In this document: positions 34,162 through 41,507 of the stretch, one piece after another
Position numbering within the stretch: the stretch's first letter is position 1
How the letters are laid out: every line of letters starts with the position of its first letter
From: Catenulispora sp. EB89
GTDB lineage: Bacteria; Actinomycetota; Actinomycetes; Streptomycetales; Catenulisporaceae
Assembly (NCBI RefSeq): GCF_041261445.1
Contig: NZ_JBGCCU010000032.1
Span: 1 to 64,000 of the forward strand
Reading direction: 5' to 3'
DNA length: 64,000 bases
Position numbers and translations under genes: made by a program
Notes under the pieces: model-generated
The model's input: the letters and a program-made list of their open reading frames with translations, nothing else
Told to the model about the DNA's origin: nothing
Databases searched by the model: none

Positions 34162-35334
34162 TCAGTCCTCCAGGACCGACCGGATCCCCGCCGCGAGCCG
34201 GTCGTACTCCGCCGGGGCGTTGTAGATGTTCGCGCTGATCCGCAGCAGGTGCCGGCCGTTCCACTTCGGCACCGCCACCTCCACGCCGAGCCGGTCGGAG
34301 ATCTCGCCCTGCAGGTCGCGCGGGTCGTCCTCGGCGACGGGCAGCGGCACCAGGCGCATCGACACCCCGGGGTCGCCGGGCAGCGTGGCCGGGTCGAGGT
34401 CCAGGGCCGAGGCCAGCGCGGCCTGTCCGTACTCGGCGAGCTTCACGTTGTGCTCCCGCACCCGTTCCGGGCCCAGCGCGCGCAGGAAGGCGATGCCGTT
34501 CGGTGCGGCCAGACGGGACGTCGGGTCGTGCGTCCCGATCTCCTGCAGGTTCAGCGGGAACTGCTCGCCCTCGCCCCACGACACGATCGGGTTGCGCAGT
34601 GCCGGGCGCCACTTCGGCGCGGCCCAGAACGCCCCGGCCGAGCGCGGCGCGTAGCCCCACTTGTGCAGGTTCCCGCCCCAGAAGTCAGGGTTCAGCGCCG
34701 CCAGGTCGACCGGCACCATGCCGGGGGCGTGTGCGGCGTCGACGACGACGATCACGCCGCGTTCCCGCAACGCCGGCACCAGGTCCTCGACCGGGAACAA
34801 GCGCGCGGTCGAGGAGGAGACGTGGTCGATCAGCGCGACCTTCGTGCGCGGCGTCACTGCGGCCAGCACGGTCTCGGCGATCTCCGCGGCGTCGGCGGTC
34901 AGCGGGATCCGCGCGGTCACCACGCTCGCCCCGGCCTCCCGGGCCCGGCGCTCGACGGCCCAGGTCGAGGTCAGGTAGCCGTGGTCGGTGACCAGCACCT
35001 CGTCCCCGGCTGCCAGCGGCACCGAGCCGATGGCGATCGTGACGGCGGTGGTGACGTTCGTGACCAGCGCGACCTGGTCGCCGGCCGGCGCGCCGAGGAA
35101 CTCCGCGGCGGCGCGGCTGGCCGTGGCCATCCCCGGTGCCAGCTCCCGGCGGAAGAAGCGGGTGGCGTTCGCGTTCATCCGGTCCTGCCACTGCTGTTGG
35201 TTGAGCAGGACGGTGCGCGGGGAGTTGCCGAAGCCGCCGTGGTTCAGGTAGGCGTGGCCCGGCTGGAGGGTGTCGAACAGGGCACGGATCTCGGTCCAGT
35301 CGTCGCCCCAGAAGGGGTTCTCGAGGGTCTCCAT
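34162..35334 (-). CDS. Class V aminotransferase, isopenicillin N epimerase-like
   Basis: 390 aa PLP enzyme. The Schiff-base Lys is in GGNLHKWGYAPR and the PLP-phosphate region is VVDAAHAPG. N-terminal LNHGGFGNSPRTV and C-terminal LLRISANIYNAPAEYDRL match the CefD-like (isopenicillin N epimerase) group, which also includes desulfurase-like enzymes of unknown substrate. The start at 35334 (METLENPFWG) is chosen for similarity. No beta-lactam genes are nearby, so the name is only a family label. Confidence 0.88.
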   Translation of the reverse strand: METLENPFWGDDWTEIRALFDTLQPGHAYLNHGGFGNSPRTVLLNQQQWQDRMNANATRFFRRELAPGMATASRAAAEFLGAPAGDQVALVTNVTTAVTIAIGSVPLAAGDEVLVTDHGYLTSTWAVERRAREAGASVVTARIPLTADAAEIAETVLAAVTPRTKVALIDHVSSSTARLFPVEDLVPALRERGVIVVVDAAHAPGMVPVDLAALNPDFWGGNLHKWGYAPRSAGAFWAAPKWRPALRNPIVSWGEGEQFPLNLQEIGTHDPTSRLAAPNGIAFLRALGPERVREHNVKLAEYGQAALASALDLDPATLPGDPGVSMRLVPLPVAEDDPRDLQGEISDRLGVEVAVPKWNGRHLLRISANIYNAPAEYDRLAAGIRSVLED

Positions 35335-35475
35335 GCCCGACGAGCGTATCCGGCCGGACCGGACCGGCCCAAGGGCCACTTCGGCATCTCTGGCCCGCTG
35401 CCGCGTTCCGGCTCCGAGTGTCGTCGAGCCCTGCTACGGTTCCGACACCATCGCGACTATCCAGGGGGTGACATC

Positions 35476-37029
35476 GTGCCAGACCAAGGTCGCAACACCT
35501 ATCTCGACGACGTCTTGGCCAATCAGGAGCGGCTGGAGTCGGACCTGCGCTCCAAGGGCTACGCGGCGACGAACGCCGGCCCCGGCGCCGTTTCGGCCTC
35601 CGGCAGTCCGCGCCCGCAGGTTCCTTCATCCGACCAGGTCCGGGGTGTGGCGGACGCGCGGCTGCCCGCGCCCTCGATGCCCGCGCCGCCCGCCCCGGCC
35701 GGCTCCGTCGCTCCGGCCGCGCCGAGCCGGGGCCGCGCCGCGCGCCTTGAACGTTTCGCCGCCGAGGTCGACGCGGGCCGGGGCGGCGGTGGTGGCGGTG
35801 GCGCTGGCGTCGGGGCGTCGGCCGCCGCCAACGGCGTCGAGGTCCGGATCACCGGCGTCGGACGCTGGAAGACGGTGCTGGTCCCGCCGAACGCCTTCGT
35901 CGTCCACACCCGCCGCGGCGAGACCGAGCCCCGGCACATCGGCCTCGGCGTGTCCTTCCGCTACCGGCCGGCGACCGACTCGTTCCTGGTCGTGCCCGGG
36001 GCGATGCAGACCATCCTGATGAACGCGTTCTGCATCTGCAGCGAGCTCCAGGGCATCCTTGTCCAGGCCTACGTGCAGTGGATCATCGAGGACTTCGGCA
36101 TCGCCTACCGCCGGCTGGACTTCTCCGACCCGGAGGATCCGATGCGGCTGGTGAACCTGCAGCTGCGGGAGCAGGCCGAGGCGGCGATCAAGGACAAGGT
36201 CGCCACGATGAGCGTGCACGAGGTGCTCTCCGACCGGCAGCCGATCATCGAGGAGCTGACGGCGCGGCTGCGCGGCGTGGCCGAGGGCGCCGGGCAGGCC
36301 GAGGACGGCCTGGGCCTGCGGATCGTCACCGTGCAGATCAAGGAGGCGGTGGTCAGCTCCAAGACGCTGTGGGAGAACCTGCAGAAGCCGTTCCGTTCCG
36401 AGCAGGGGCGGCTCGCGGCGCTGGCGGAGCTGGCGGCGGACAGCGTCATCACCGACAGCCGCATGGCCGAGTCGCGCAAGCAGGAGACCCGGCGGCTGTC
36501 GGACGAGCGGGAGCTGTCCGAGCTGCGGGCGCTCAACGCGGCGCGCGAGTTCGACCGGGACGCCGCGGAGCAGTCGCGGCGCGACGAGCAGTCGCAGAAC
36601 AACGCGCGCAAGGCCGCGGACGAGGCGCACCGGACGCGGCTGCACACGCTGGCCCTGGAACGGGAGCGGCACGAGCAGGAGAGCGTGATGGCCCGGCTGC
36701 GGTTGGAGGAGGAGCAGGAGCTGGCTCGGACGCGGCTGGACGCCGAGCTCGCGGCGGTGCGGGCGCGGCACGCCGCCGAGCACGACCGGCAGGTGCTGGA
36801 GCTGGAGCGCGAGCGGGTGCGGGCGGAGCTCGCGAACGCTCGGACGGCGGCGGCGTTGCAGGCCGAGCTGATCGGGCGGCTGCCGGAGATCGTGGAGAAG
36901 CTGCCGGTGCCTTCGGAGTACAAGGCGGTGACGGTCGGGGGTGCGGACGGCGGGTCGCTGGCCGGGGTGGTGGCGCAGGTTTCGGCGGTGCTCGGGGCGC
37001 TGAAGGTGGGGGATGCGGGGCGGGAGTAG
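35476..37029 (+). CDS. SPFH/band-7 domain protein with long coiled coil
   Basis: 517 aa. After a Pro/Ala/Gly-rich N-terminus (about 120 residues, including a GRGGGGGGG run) comes an SPFH/band-7 domain (VLVPPNAFVVHTRRG... VQAYVQWIIEDFGIAYRRLDF... LGLRIVTVQIKEAVVSSKTLW). About 170 residues of heptad coiled coil rich in Arg, Glu and Ala follow, then a conserved end KLPVPSEYKAVTVGG. No membrane helix is visible, so it would form cytosolic or peripheral assemblies. The GTG at 35476 follows AGGGGG. It precedes a small barrel protein, an unknown protein and two tRNA-like RNAs; SPFH modules have been proposed as scaffolds with tRNA-like RNAs in RNA-repair systems. Confidence 0.85.
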   Translation: MPDQGRNTYLDDVLANQERLESDLRSKGYAATNAGPGAVSASGSPRPQVPSSDQVRGVADARLPAPSMPAPPAPAGSVAPAAPSRGRAARLERFAAEVDAGRGGGGGGGAGVGASAAANGVEVRITGVGRWKTVLVPPNAFVVHTRRGETEPRHIGLGVSFRYRPATDSFLVVPGAMQTILMNAFCICSELQGILVQAYVQWIIEDFGIAYRRLDFSDPEDPMRLVNLQLREQAEAAIKDKVATMSVHEVLSDRQPIIEELTARLRGVAEGAGQAEDGLGLRIVTVQIKEAVVSSKTLWENLQKPFRSEQGRLAALAELAADSVITDSRMAESRKQETRRLSDERELSELRALNAAREFDRDAAEQSRRDEQSQNNARKAADEAHRTRLHTLALERERHEQESVMARLRLEEEQELARTRLDAELAAVRARHAAEHDRQVLELERERVRAELANARTAAALQAELIGRLPEIVEKLPVPSEYKAVTVGGADGGSLAGVVAQVSAVLGALKVGDAGRE

Positions 37030-37104
37030 GGCGCCGGTTCGGTAGAGCGTTGATTCGGTAGGGCGTCGATTTGGTAGGACGCTGATTCGGTAGGGCCTCG
37101 GCTT
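37025..37104. repeat. 16-bp tandem repeat, five copies
   Basis: Five consecutive 16-bp units (consensus GGTAGGGCGTTGATTC) start inside the SPFH stop codon and run 75 bp beyond it. Units differ by one to five bases. There is no hairpin and no frame. Confidence 0.85.
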
Positions 37105-37220
37105 CGCAGGTCGGGCGGTTCGGGACGGGTGTCTCCGGGCCGCTCGACCGCTCAGGGTGATCACCTATTATGTTAGGATTGCCGATCGTAATGTAATTGA
37201 TCCAGGGTGGGGAGTTCACC

Positions 37221-37547
37221 ATGACCGAGTCGTTGCCCGCGACGGCGTTCGTCCGCGTCTCGCGGTTCACCTACGAGCCCGAGCGCTTCGCCGAGATCGA
37301 AGCCATGAACATGCGGATCTCGGAATACCTGATCCCGGCCATCAACCAGCTGCCGGGGATCCTGCACTTCTACGCGGCGGTCTCGCCGCAGGGCTCGGCC
37401 GTGCACGTCAGCGTCTGGGACACCGAGGAGCACGCCAAGCAGCTGGACCACTTGAAGGAGATGGTCGTCATCGCGCGCGGCGAGGCGGAGGCCGCCGGGG
37501 CGACGTTCCATCCGGTGGTCAACTACCCGGTCGGCTGGACCATCTGA
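37221..37547 (+). CDS. Small dimeric alpha/beta-barrel (antibiotic-monooxygenase-like) protein
   Basis: 108 aa. The pattern FVRVSRFTYEPERFAEIEAM, LPGILHFYAAVSPQGSAVHVSVWDTEEHAKQLDHL and a final beta strand fits the ABM/ferredoxin-like barrel that forms dimers and binds hydrophobic or haem-like ligands. No catalytic residue can be assigned. GGTGGGGAG precedes the ATG. AT-richer sequence upstream (37157-37200) probably holds its promoter. Confidence 0.65.
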   Translation: MTESLPATAFVRVSRFTYEPERFAEIEAMNMRISEYLIPAINQLPGILHFYAAVSPQGSAVHVSVWDTEEHAKQLDHLKEMVVIARGEAEAAGATFHPVVNYPVGWTI

Positions 37548-37762
37548 GCCGACGCCGGATCCGGCCGGCGCTCTCAAGTGACTACTTCGAGCCCTCACCG
37601 CGTCGGCCAAATTACCTACATCCCATCGGGGCACTTCTGCCATCATCGTGCACACGCCACGGGCCCCGCCGACCCGTTCAACGGATTGTCGGCACCTGTC
37701 CATAGGCTCTGCATCAGAACAAATCAGATTAACGACATGCGCTCCGCATGGGGGGAACCATC

Positions 37763-38497
37763 ATGGCCACGAAACTCAGCCAGATCATCGCCATCGAGAA
37801 GGGCGTCAAGAGCAAGTCCTACGCCGAACTCACCCAGGCCCACCACGACGTCCAGAAGCAGCCCCTGCTCACCGGGCTGAGCCGCACCTACCAGGCCAAG
37901 GACGAGGACGGCGAGCAGCTGCCGCCGGAGTCCACCCGCGTGCAGGTCAAGGCCGAGGACGTGCTGCGCCAGATCTCCGCCGGCCTGACCCGGCTGTTCG
38001 ACGTCACCGCCACCAAGGACTGGGCGAACTGCGTGGCGCGCGCCGACGTCGTCGTCGAGGGCCGCACGCTGCTGCGCGACGTGCCGGTGTCCTACCTGTT
38101 GTTCCTGGAGAAGCAGCTCGCCGACCTGAACACCTTCGTCAAGAAGCTGCCGGTGCTGGACGCCGCCGAGTCCTGGACCGCCGACCCCTCCACGGACTGG
38201 TACCGCACCGAACCGGTGCGCACGCTTCGCACCAAGAAGGTGCCGCGCAACCACGTGAAGGCGGAGGCCACCGAGAAGCACCCGGCGCAGGTCGAGGTCT
38301 ACTACGAGGACATCACGGTCGGCTACTGGACGCAGACCAAGTTCTCCGGCGCGCTGCCCGCGCAGCGGGTCAACGAGCTCGTGGAGCGCGTGGAGAAGCT
38401 GAGCCAGGCGGTGAAGTTCGCCCGCGAGGAGGCCAACACCTTCGAGGTCAGCGACCAGCGGGTCGGCGAGGCGGTATTCGGTTACCTGTTCGCCTGA
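37763..38497 (+). CDS. Conserved actinobacterial protein of unknown function upstream of tRNA-like RNAs
   Basis: 244 aa, soluble, charged, possibly the family labelled DUF7873 (I am not certain of the number). Recognisable blocks are IIAIEKGVKSKSYAELTQAHH, LSRTYQAKDEDGEQLPPES, LFDVTATKDWANC, VSYLLFLEKQLADL and KKVPRNHVKAEATEKHPAQVEVYYED; the C-terminus is a helix ending VFGYLFA. The ATG at 37763 follows GGGGGG with 7-nt spacing and is preferred over 37748. The first tRNA-like RNA begins 21 bp after its stop, so one transcript could carry both. Many Lys/Arg residues would suit RNA binding; that is inference. Confidence 0.75.
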   Translation: MATKLSQIIAIEKGVKSKSYAELTQAHHDVQKQPLLTGLSRTYQAKDEDGEQLPPESTRVQVKAEDVLRQISAGLTRLFDVTATKDWANCVARADVVVEGRTLLRDVPVSYLLFLEKQLADLNTFVKKLPVLDAAESWTADPSTDWYRTEPVRTLRTKKVPRNHVKAEATEKHPAQVEVYYEDITVGYWTQTKFSGALPAQRVNELVERVEKLSQAVKFAREEANTFEVSDQRVGEAVFGYLFA

Positions 38498-38518
38498 GGT
38501 TTCGCTAGGATCGGCGGC

Positions 38519-38655
38519 GAGCGACCAAGCTTAATGTGACGCCTGAAACTGACGAACACTGTGACAGTGGGGGTTCGAATCCCTCTCTCCGCCAAACCGT
38601 GCGGAGGTAGCCCAAGCAGGTAGAGGCAGCAGTGATGAAGCTCAGACTCTCGCTC
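38519..38655 (+). ncRNA. Circularly permuted tRNA-like RNA 1
   Basis: Elements in order: outer helix 5' strand (GAGCGA 38519-38524, AGCTT 38528-38532); hairpin CACTG/CAGTG (38557-38569); T arm GGGGG-TTCGAAT-CCCTC (38569-38585); 3' acceptor strand TCTCCGC (38586-38592); 8-nt loop; 5' acceptor strand GCGGAGG (38601-38607); T8-A9; D arm GCC...GGC with loop GG at 38619-38620; outer helix 3' strand (AAGCT 38638-38642, TCGCTC 38650-38655). All seven acceptor pairs form (one G.T). The order of tRNA halves is reversed, as in permuted tRNA or tmRNA genes. No canonical anticodon arm is seen. Confidence 0.7.
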
Positions 38656-38691
38656 CAAGCTTAGCCCTCGCCGTCCATCGCCGGATCGACC

Positions 38692-38798
38692 GGAAGCGGG
38701 TCCAACACCGAGGTTGCAGGTTCGAGCCCTGTTCCCTGCTCTCTCATGCGGGGATAGCTCAATAGGAAGAGCGCGGTGCCTCAGATTTACCCGCTTTC
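38692..38798 (+). ncRNA. Circularly permuted tRNA-like RNA 2
   Basis: It has the same architecture as the first. Outer helix 38692-38701 with 38789-38798 (10 bp, one G.T) and inner helix CACCG 38706-38710 with CGGTG 38774-38778. T arm GCAGG-TTCGAGC-CCTGT (38716-38732). 3' acceptor strand TCCCTGC (38733-38739), 8-nt loop (38740-38747), 5' acceptor strand GCGGGGA (38748-38754), all seven pairs formed with one G.T. TA then a perfect D arm GCTC-AATAGGAA-GAGC (38757-38772). The repeated design with different sequences argues for selection on structure. Confidence 0.7.
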
Positions 38799-38802
38799 TT
38801 AA

Positions 38803-38850
38803 ACGCCATCGGCGTGCGCACTACGACGGCACCACACCTTTGAAGTGTGG
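38803..38850 (+). other. Two small hairpins between tRNA-like RNA 2 and terminator
   Basis: ACGCC-ATC-GGCGT (38803-38815) and CCACAC-CTTTGAA-GTGTGG (38832-38850) follow the second tRNA-like element. The 7-nt loop of the latter is T-loop-like in size but lacks TTC. They may be processing or stability elements of the transcript. Confidence 0.5.
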
Positions 38851-38851
38851 A

Positions 38852-38891
38852 GAGGCCCAGGGCGGGCAAAACCCTGGGCCTCGCCCCTTTT
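38852..38891 (+). terminator. Rho-independent terminator ending the tRNA-like RNA region
   Basis: A perfect 11-bp stem (38852-38862 with 38872-38882), 9-nt loop, then GCCCC and TTTT at 38888-38891. It closes the transcript that includes the tRNA-like elements and probably the upstream gene. Confidence 0.92.
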
Positions 38892-38938
38892 CTGCATAAG
38901 GGCATAAGGGCACGAACTCCTCGGCCATGACAAACCCC

Positions 38939-40087
38939 TTACCCCACGGCAGGGCCCGCGTATTCCCGCCCTTCAGCCTCGGCCAGCTTGCGCCCGGCGT
39001 TGAGCTGGAACGGGCTGATCCCTCCAGCGTCCCACGGGCCGACGCTGCCCGCCGTGACCGCTTCCGCGCTCTTGGGCGGCAGCAGCAGCTCCTTGCGCAG
39101 TACCGCCACCGGCTTGTCGGCGACCGCGAACCAGTCGGTGGCCATGAAGTCGTTGCTGCCCGTGCACAGCGCCGCGCGGCGCAGCGCGTCGCCGAAGCGG
39201 ACCGCCATGCCCGGCTGCGACAGGTGCCCGCGGTCGGCCTGGAACAGGCCGGCGCCGGCGGCCAGGGCGCCGGTCTCGAACAGGCTCACCACCATGGCCA
39301 GCAACGAGAACGCGTGCAGGTCGTCGTTCGCGCGGGCGATGAAGGCGAAGATCTCGATCTCTGACTCGACCCGGGTCCCGTAGTCGGCCAGGATGTGCAC
39401 CCAGTCGTGCTGCGCCAGCAGCGGCGGGGCGGAGCCCGGGGCGCCGGGGAAGGTGAAGCCGCGCGTCTTGTAGAAGTCGTATACGCCGCGCCCGAGCGTC
39501 CCGGCCGGCAGCTCCCCGAGCGAGGCCCAGCGTGCGGCCAGCGCCGGGTCGTCCTCGACCGGGGTCCACGGTCCGGTCAGGGCGCCGTCGCCGACGTGCA
39601 GCTGCTGCGTGTGGCGGACGTCGAAGTCGTGCAGATACCCGTTGCGGTCGAAGTCGATCGCGGCCAGCCGGCGCCCGGAGTCGGCGTGGCCGAGCAGCAC
39701 GTCCTCCAGGTCGTCGTGGACCGACAGCTCCGCGGCGAACTCCGCGACCCGGCTGGCCACCTCCGGCGGCAGCGGGTCCAGCACCAGCTCGGCGGTGACC
39801 ATCGTCTGCACGATCCGGCCCCGGAACGCCGCGTTGCGCCGGTGCAGATCCTCGGCGAGATCCCTCGCGCCGTAAGGCTTCTCGGCCAGCTCGGCCTGCA
39901 CCGCCAGCGGATCGATGTCGAACCCGGTCAGCGAGTGGAACATCGCCGCCAGCAGCGTCTGCTGCAGACCGGTCAGCCCGCCCCGCGGAGCGACGGCGGA
40001 AATGACGCCGCGCGCCACGCAGGCGACCTCGGCGGCGTCCGGCGGCAGCAACAGGACGGAGGCGTCGTCGGGCAGGGGGACGGGCAT
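38939..40087 (-). CDS. Coq4-like domain protein of unknown role
   Basis: 382 aa. The N-terminal 120 residues are helical (VACVARGVISAVAPRGGLTGLQQTLLAAMFHSL), faintly like a TerB-type helical bundle. The C-terminal half has GRGVYDFYKTRGF, then QHDWVHILADYGTRVESEIEIFAFIA, which fits the Coq4 HDxxH...G...E metal-binding pattern. Coq4 acts in ubiquinone biosynthesis, but actinobacteria use menaquinone, so the role here is open. No signal or membrane segment. It is convergent with the tRNA-like RNA region, 47 bp from its terminator. Confidence 0.55.
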   Translation of the reverse strand: MPVPLPDDASVLLLPPDAAEVACVARGVISAVAPRGGLTGLQQTLLAAMFHSLTGFDIDPLAVQAELAEKPYGARDLAEDLHRRNAAFRGRIVQTMVTAELVLDPLPPEVASRVAEFAAELSVHDDLEDVLLGHADSGRRLAAIDFDRNGYLHDFDVRHTQQLHVGDGALTGPWTPVEDDPALAARWASLGELPAGTLGRGVYDFYKTRGFTFPGAPGSAPPLLAQHDWVHILADYGTRVESEIEIFAFIARANDDLHAFSLLAMVVSLFETGALAAGAGLFQADRGHLSQPGMAVRFGDALRRAALCTGSNDFMATDWFAVADKPVAVLRKELLLPPKSAEAVTAGSVGPWDAGGISPFQLNAGRKLAEAEGREYAGPAVG

Positions 40088-40235
40088 GCGGCGCTGCCTT
40101 CCGGTGCGGCGGGCTCGGGCAGCCCATTGTTCCGCGCCGCGGACGTCTGCGGGGAGATCGCGAAATACATTGCGAAGCCGATCACGTTCTCCCTACGTTG
40201 GCGACATTGGTCTAGACCCAAAGGGGTGGGGCGCC

Positions 40236-41498
40236 TTGACGACGGCGACCTGTGACGTCCGGCTGCCCGCGCACTCGCGCCTGTGGAACCGCGACTTCCG
40301 GCTGTACTTCACCGCACGCCTGGTCTCCCTCCTGGGCGACTCCATGCTCCCGGTCGCCCTGCTCTACGGCGTCGTCAGCCTCGGCTACGGCACCACCGGC
40401 GTCGGACTCGTGCTGGCCGCGCAGGTCCTGCCGTTCGCGGCGTTCGTGCTGTTCGGCGGCGTCCTCGCCGACCGGTTCACGCCCCAGCGGATGATGGTCG
40501 GCGCCGACGCCGCACGCTTCGTGCTCCAGGCGGTCACCGCGACCGCCTTCGCCGTCGGGCATCCGTCGCTGTGGCTGCTGATGGGACTCTCCGGACTGTC
40601 CGGGGTCGGGACAGCGGCGTTCCAACCAGGCCTGGCCAGCGTCATCACCCAGGTGTCCGGGGACTTACAGCGCGCCAACGCCGTCACACGCGTCGCCGAA
40701 GCCATGGCCACGCTCGGCGGACCGGCGATCGCCGGACTGCTGATCGCGGTCTCCGGGGTGCCCGTGGTCCTGGCTGCCGACTCCGCGACCTTCGCGATCA
40801 GCGGCATCTGCCTGCTGATGCTCCGGCTGGCACCCGCGGCCCGCCCCGCGACCCGCGAATCCACCTGGCGCAACCTGGTCGAGGGCTGGCACGAGTTCCG
40901 GACCCGGACCTGGATGCCGTCGGTCATCCTGGGCTGGATCGTGCTCGGCATCACCGTCTGGGGACCGATCCGGCCACTCGCGACGATTCTGGTCACCGAC
41001 CGGCACGGCGCCTCCGGACTCGGGCTCATGTGGACCGGATTCGGCGCCGGCGGCGTGGTCGGCGGGCTGGCCGGCGTGCGCTACCGCCCCCGGCACCCGC
41101 TGCGCGCCGGCGCCGTCGGGCTGGTCGCCTGGTCGGCGTGGCCGCTGACGCTCGCCGCCGGACTGTCGCTGCCGATGGTGTGCGCCGGGGCGGCGGTCGG
41201 TGGCGCGACCACCGCGTTCTGGGGCGTGATGTGGTCCACCAGCGTGCAGACCCACATCCCCGCCGCCGTCCTGAACCGCATCTCCGCCTACGAGATCGCC
41301 GGCTCGCTGATCGCGTTCCCGATCGGCCAGGCGCTCGCCGGACCGGTGAGCGACGCGGTCGGTACCGGCGCCACCCTCTACGCGTCCGCCACGTTCCTGG
41401 TCGCGGTGCTGATCGCGATGCTGTGCGTGCCGGCGGTGCGCAATCTCGGGGCGCGCGCGGCGGAAAATGAGAATCGGCCGGAGCCCGCGCGGCTGTAG
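40236..41498 (+). CDS. MFS transporter (12 helices, EntS/MFS_3-like)
   Basis: 420 aa, 12 predicted helices. N-terminal RLWNRDFRLYFTARLVSLLGDSMLPVALLYGV is the hallmark of the MFS_3/enterobactin-exporter-like group; FGGVLADRFTPQRMMV is motif A. It begins with TTG at 40236 after an AGGGG sequence; no ATG fits. The cargo is unknown. The serine hydrolase gene starts 9 bp later and is probably co-transcribed. Confidence 0.85.
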   Translation: MTTATCDVRLPAHSRLWNRDFRLYFTARLVSLLGDSMLPVALLYGVVSLGYGTTGVGLVLAAQVLPFAAFVLFGGVLADRFTPQRMMVGADAARFVLQAVTATAFAVGHPSLWLLMGLSGLSGVGTAAFQPGLASVITQVSGDLQRANAVTRVAEAMATLGGPAIAGLLIAVSGVPVVLAADSATFAISGICLLMLRLAPAARPATRESTWRNLVEGWHEFRTRTWMPSVILGWIVLGITVWGPIRPLATILVTDRHGASGLGLMWTGFGAGGVVGGLAGVRYRPRHPLRAGAVGLVAWSAWPLTLAAGLSLPMVCAGAAVGGATTAFWGVMWSTSVQTHIPAAVLNRISAYEIAGSLIAFPIGQALAGPVSDAVGTGATLYASATFLVAVLIAMLCVPAVRNLGARAAENENRPEPARL

Positions 41499-41507
41499 CG
41501 TCCGGCT

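Noticed and set aside
34162-35334. Beta-lactam biosynthesis gene (cefD)
   Set aside because: Only the broad isopenicillin N epimerase-like family is supported; no other beta-lactam pathway genes are nearby.
38513-38740. Two ordinary tRNA genes read in normal 5'-3' order
   Set aside because: In normal order the acceptor stems have mismatches, no anticodon arm with a readable anticodon is present, and the second would be about 140 nt long. The permuted pairing gives 7/7 acceptor pairs in both copies.
38714-38899. 61-codon open frame in the tRNA-like region
   Set aside because: It runs through the T arm, acceptor and terminator structures, has no ribosome-binding sequence and is unlike any protein.
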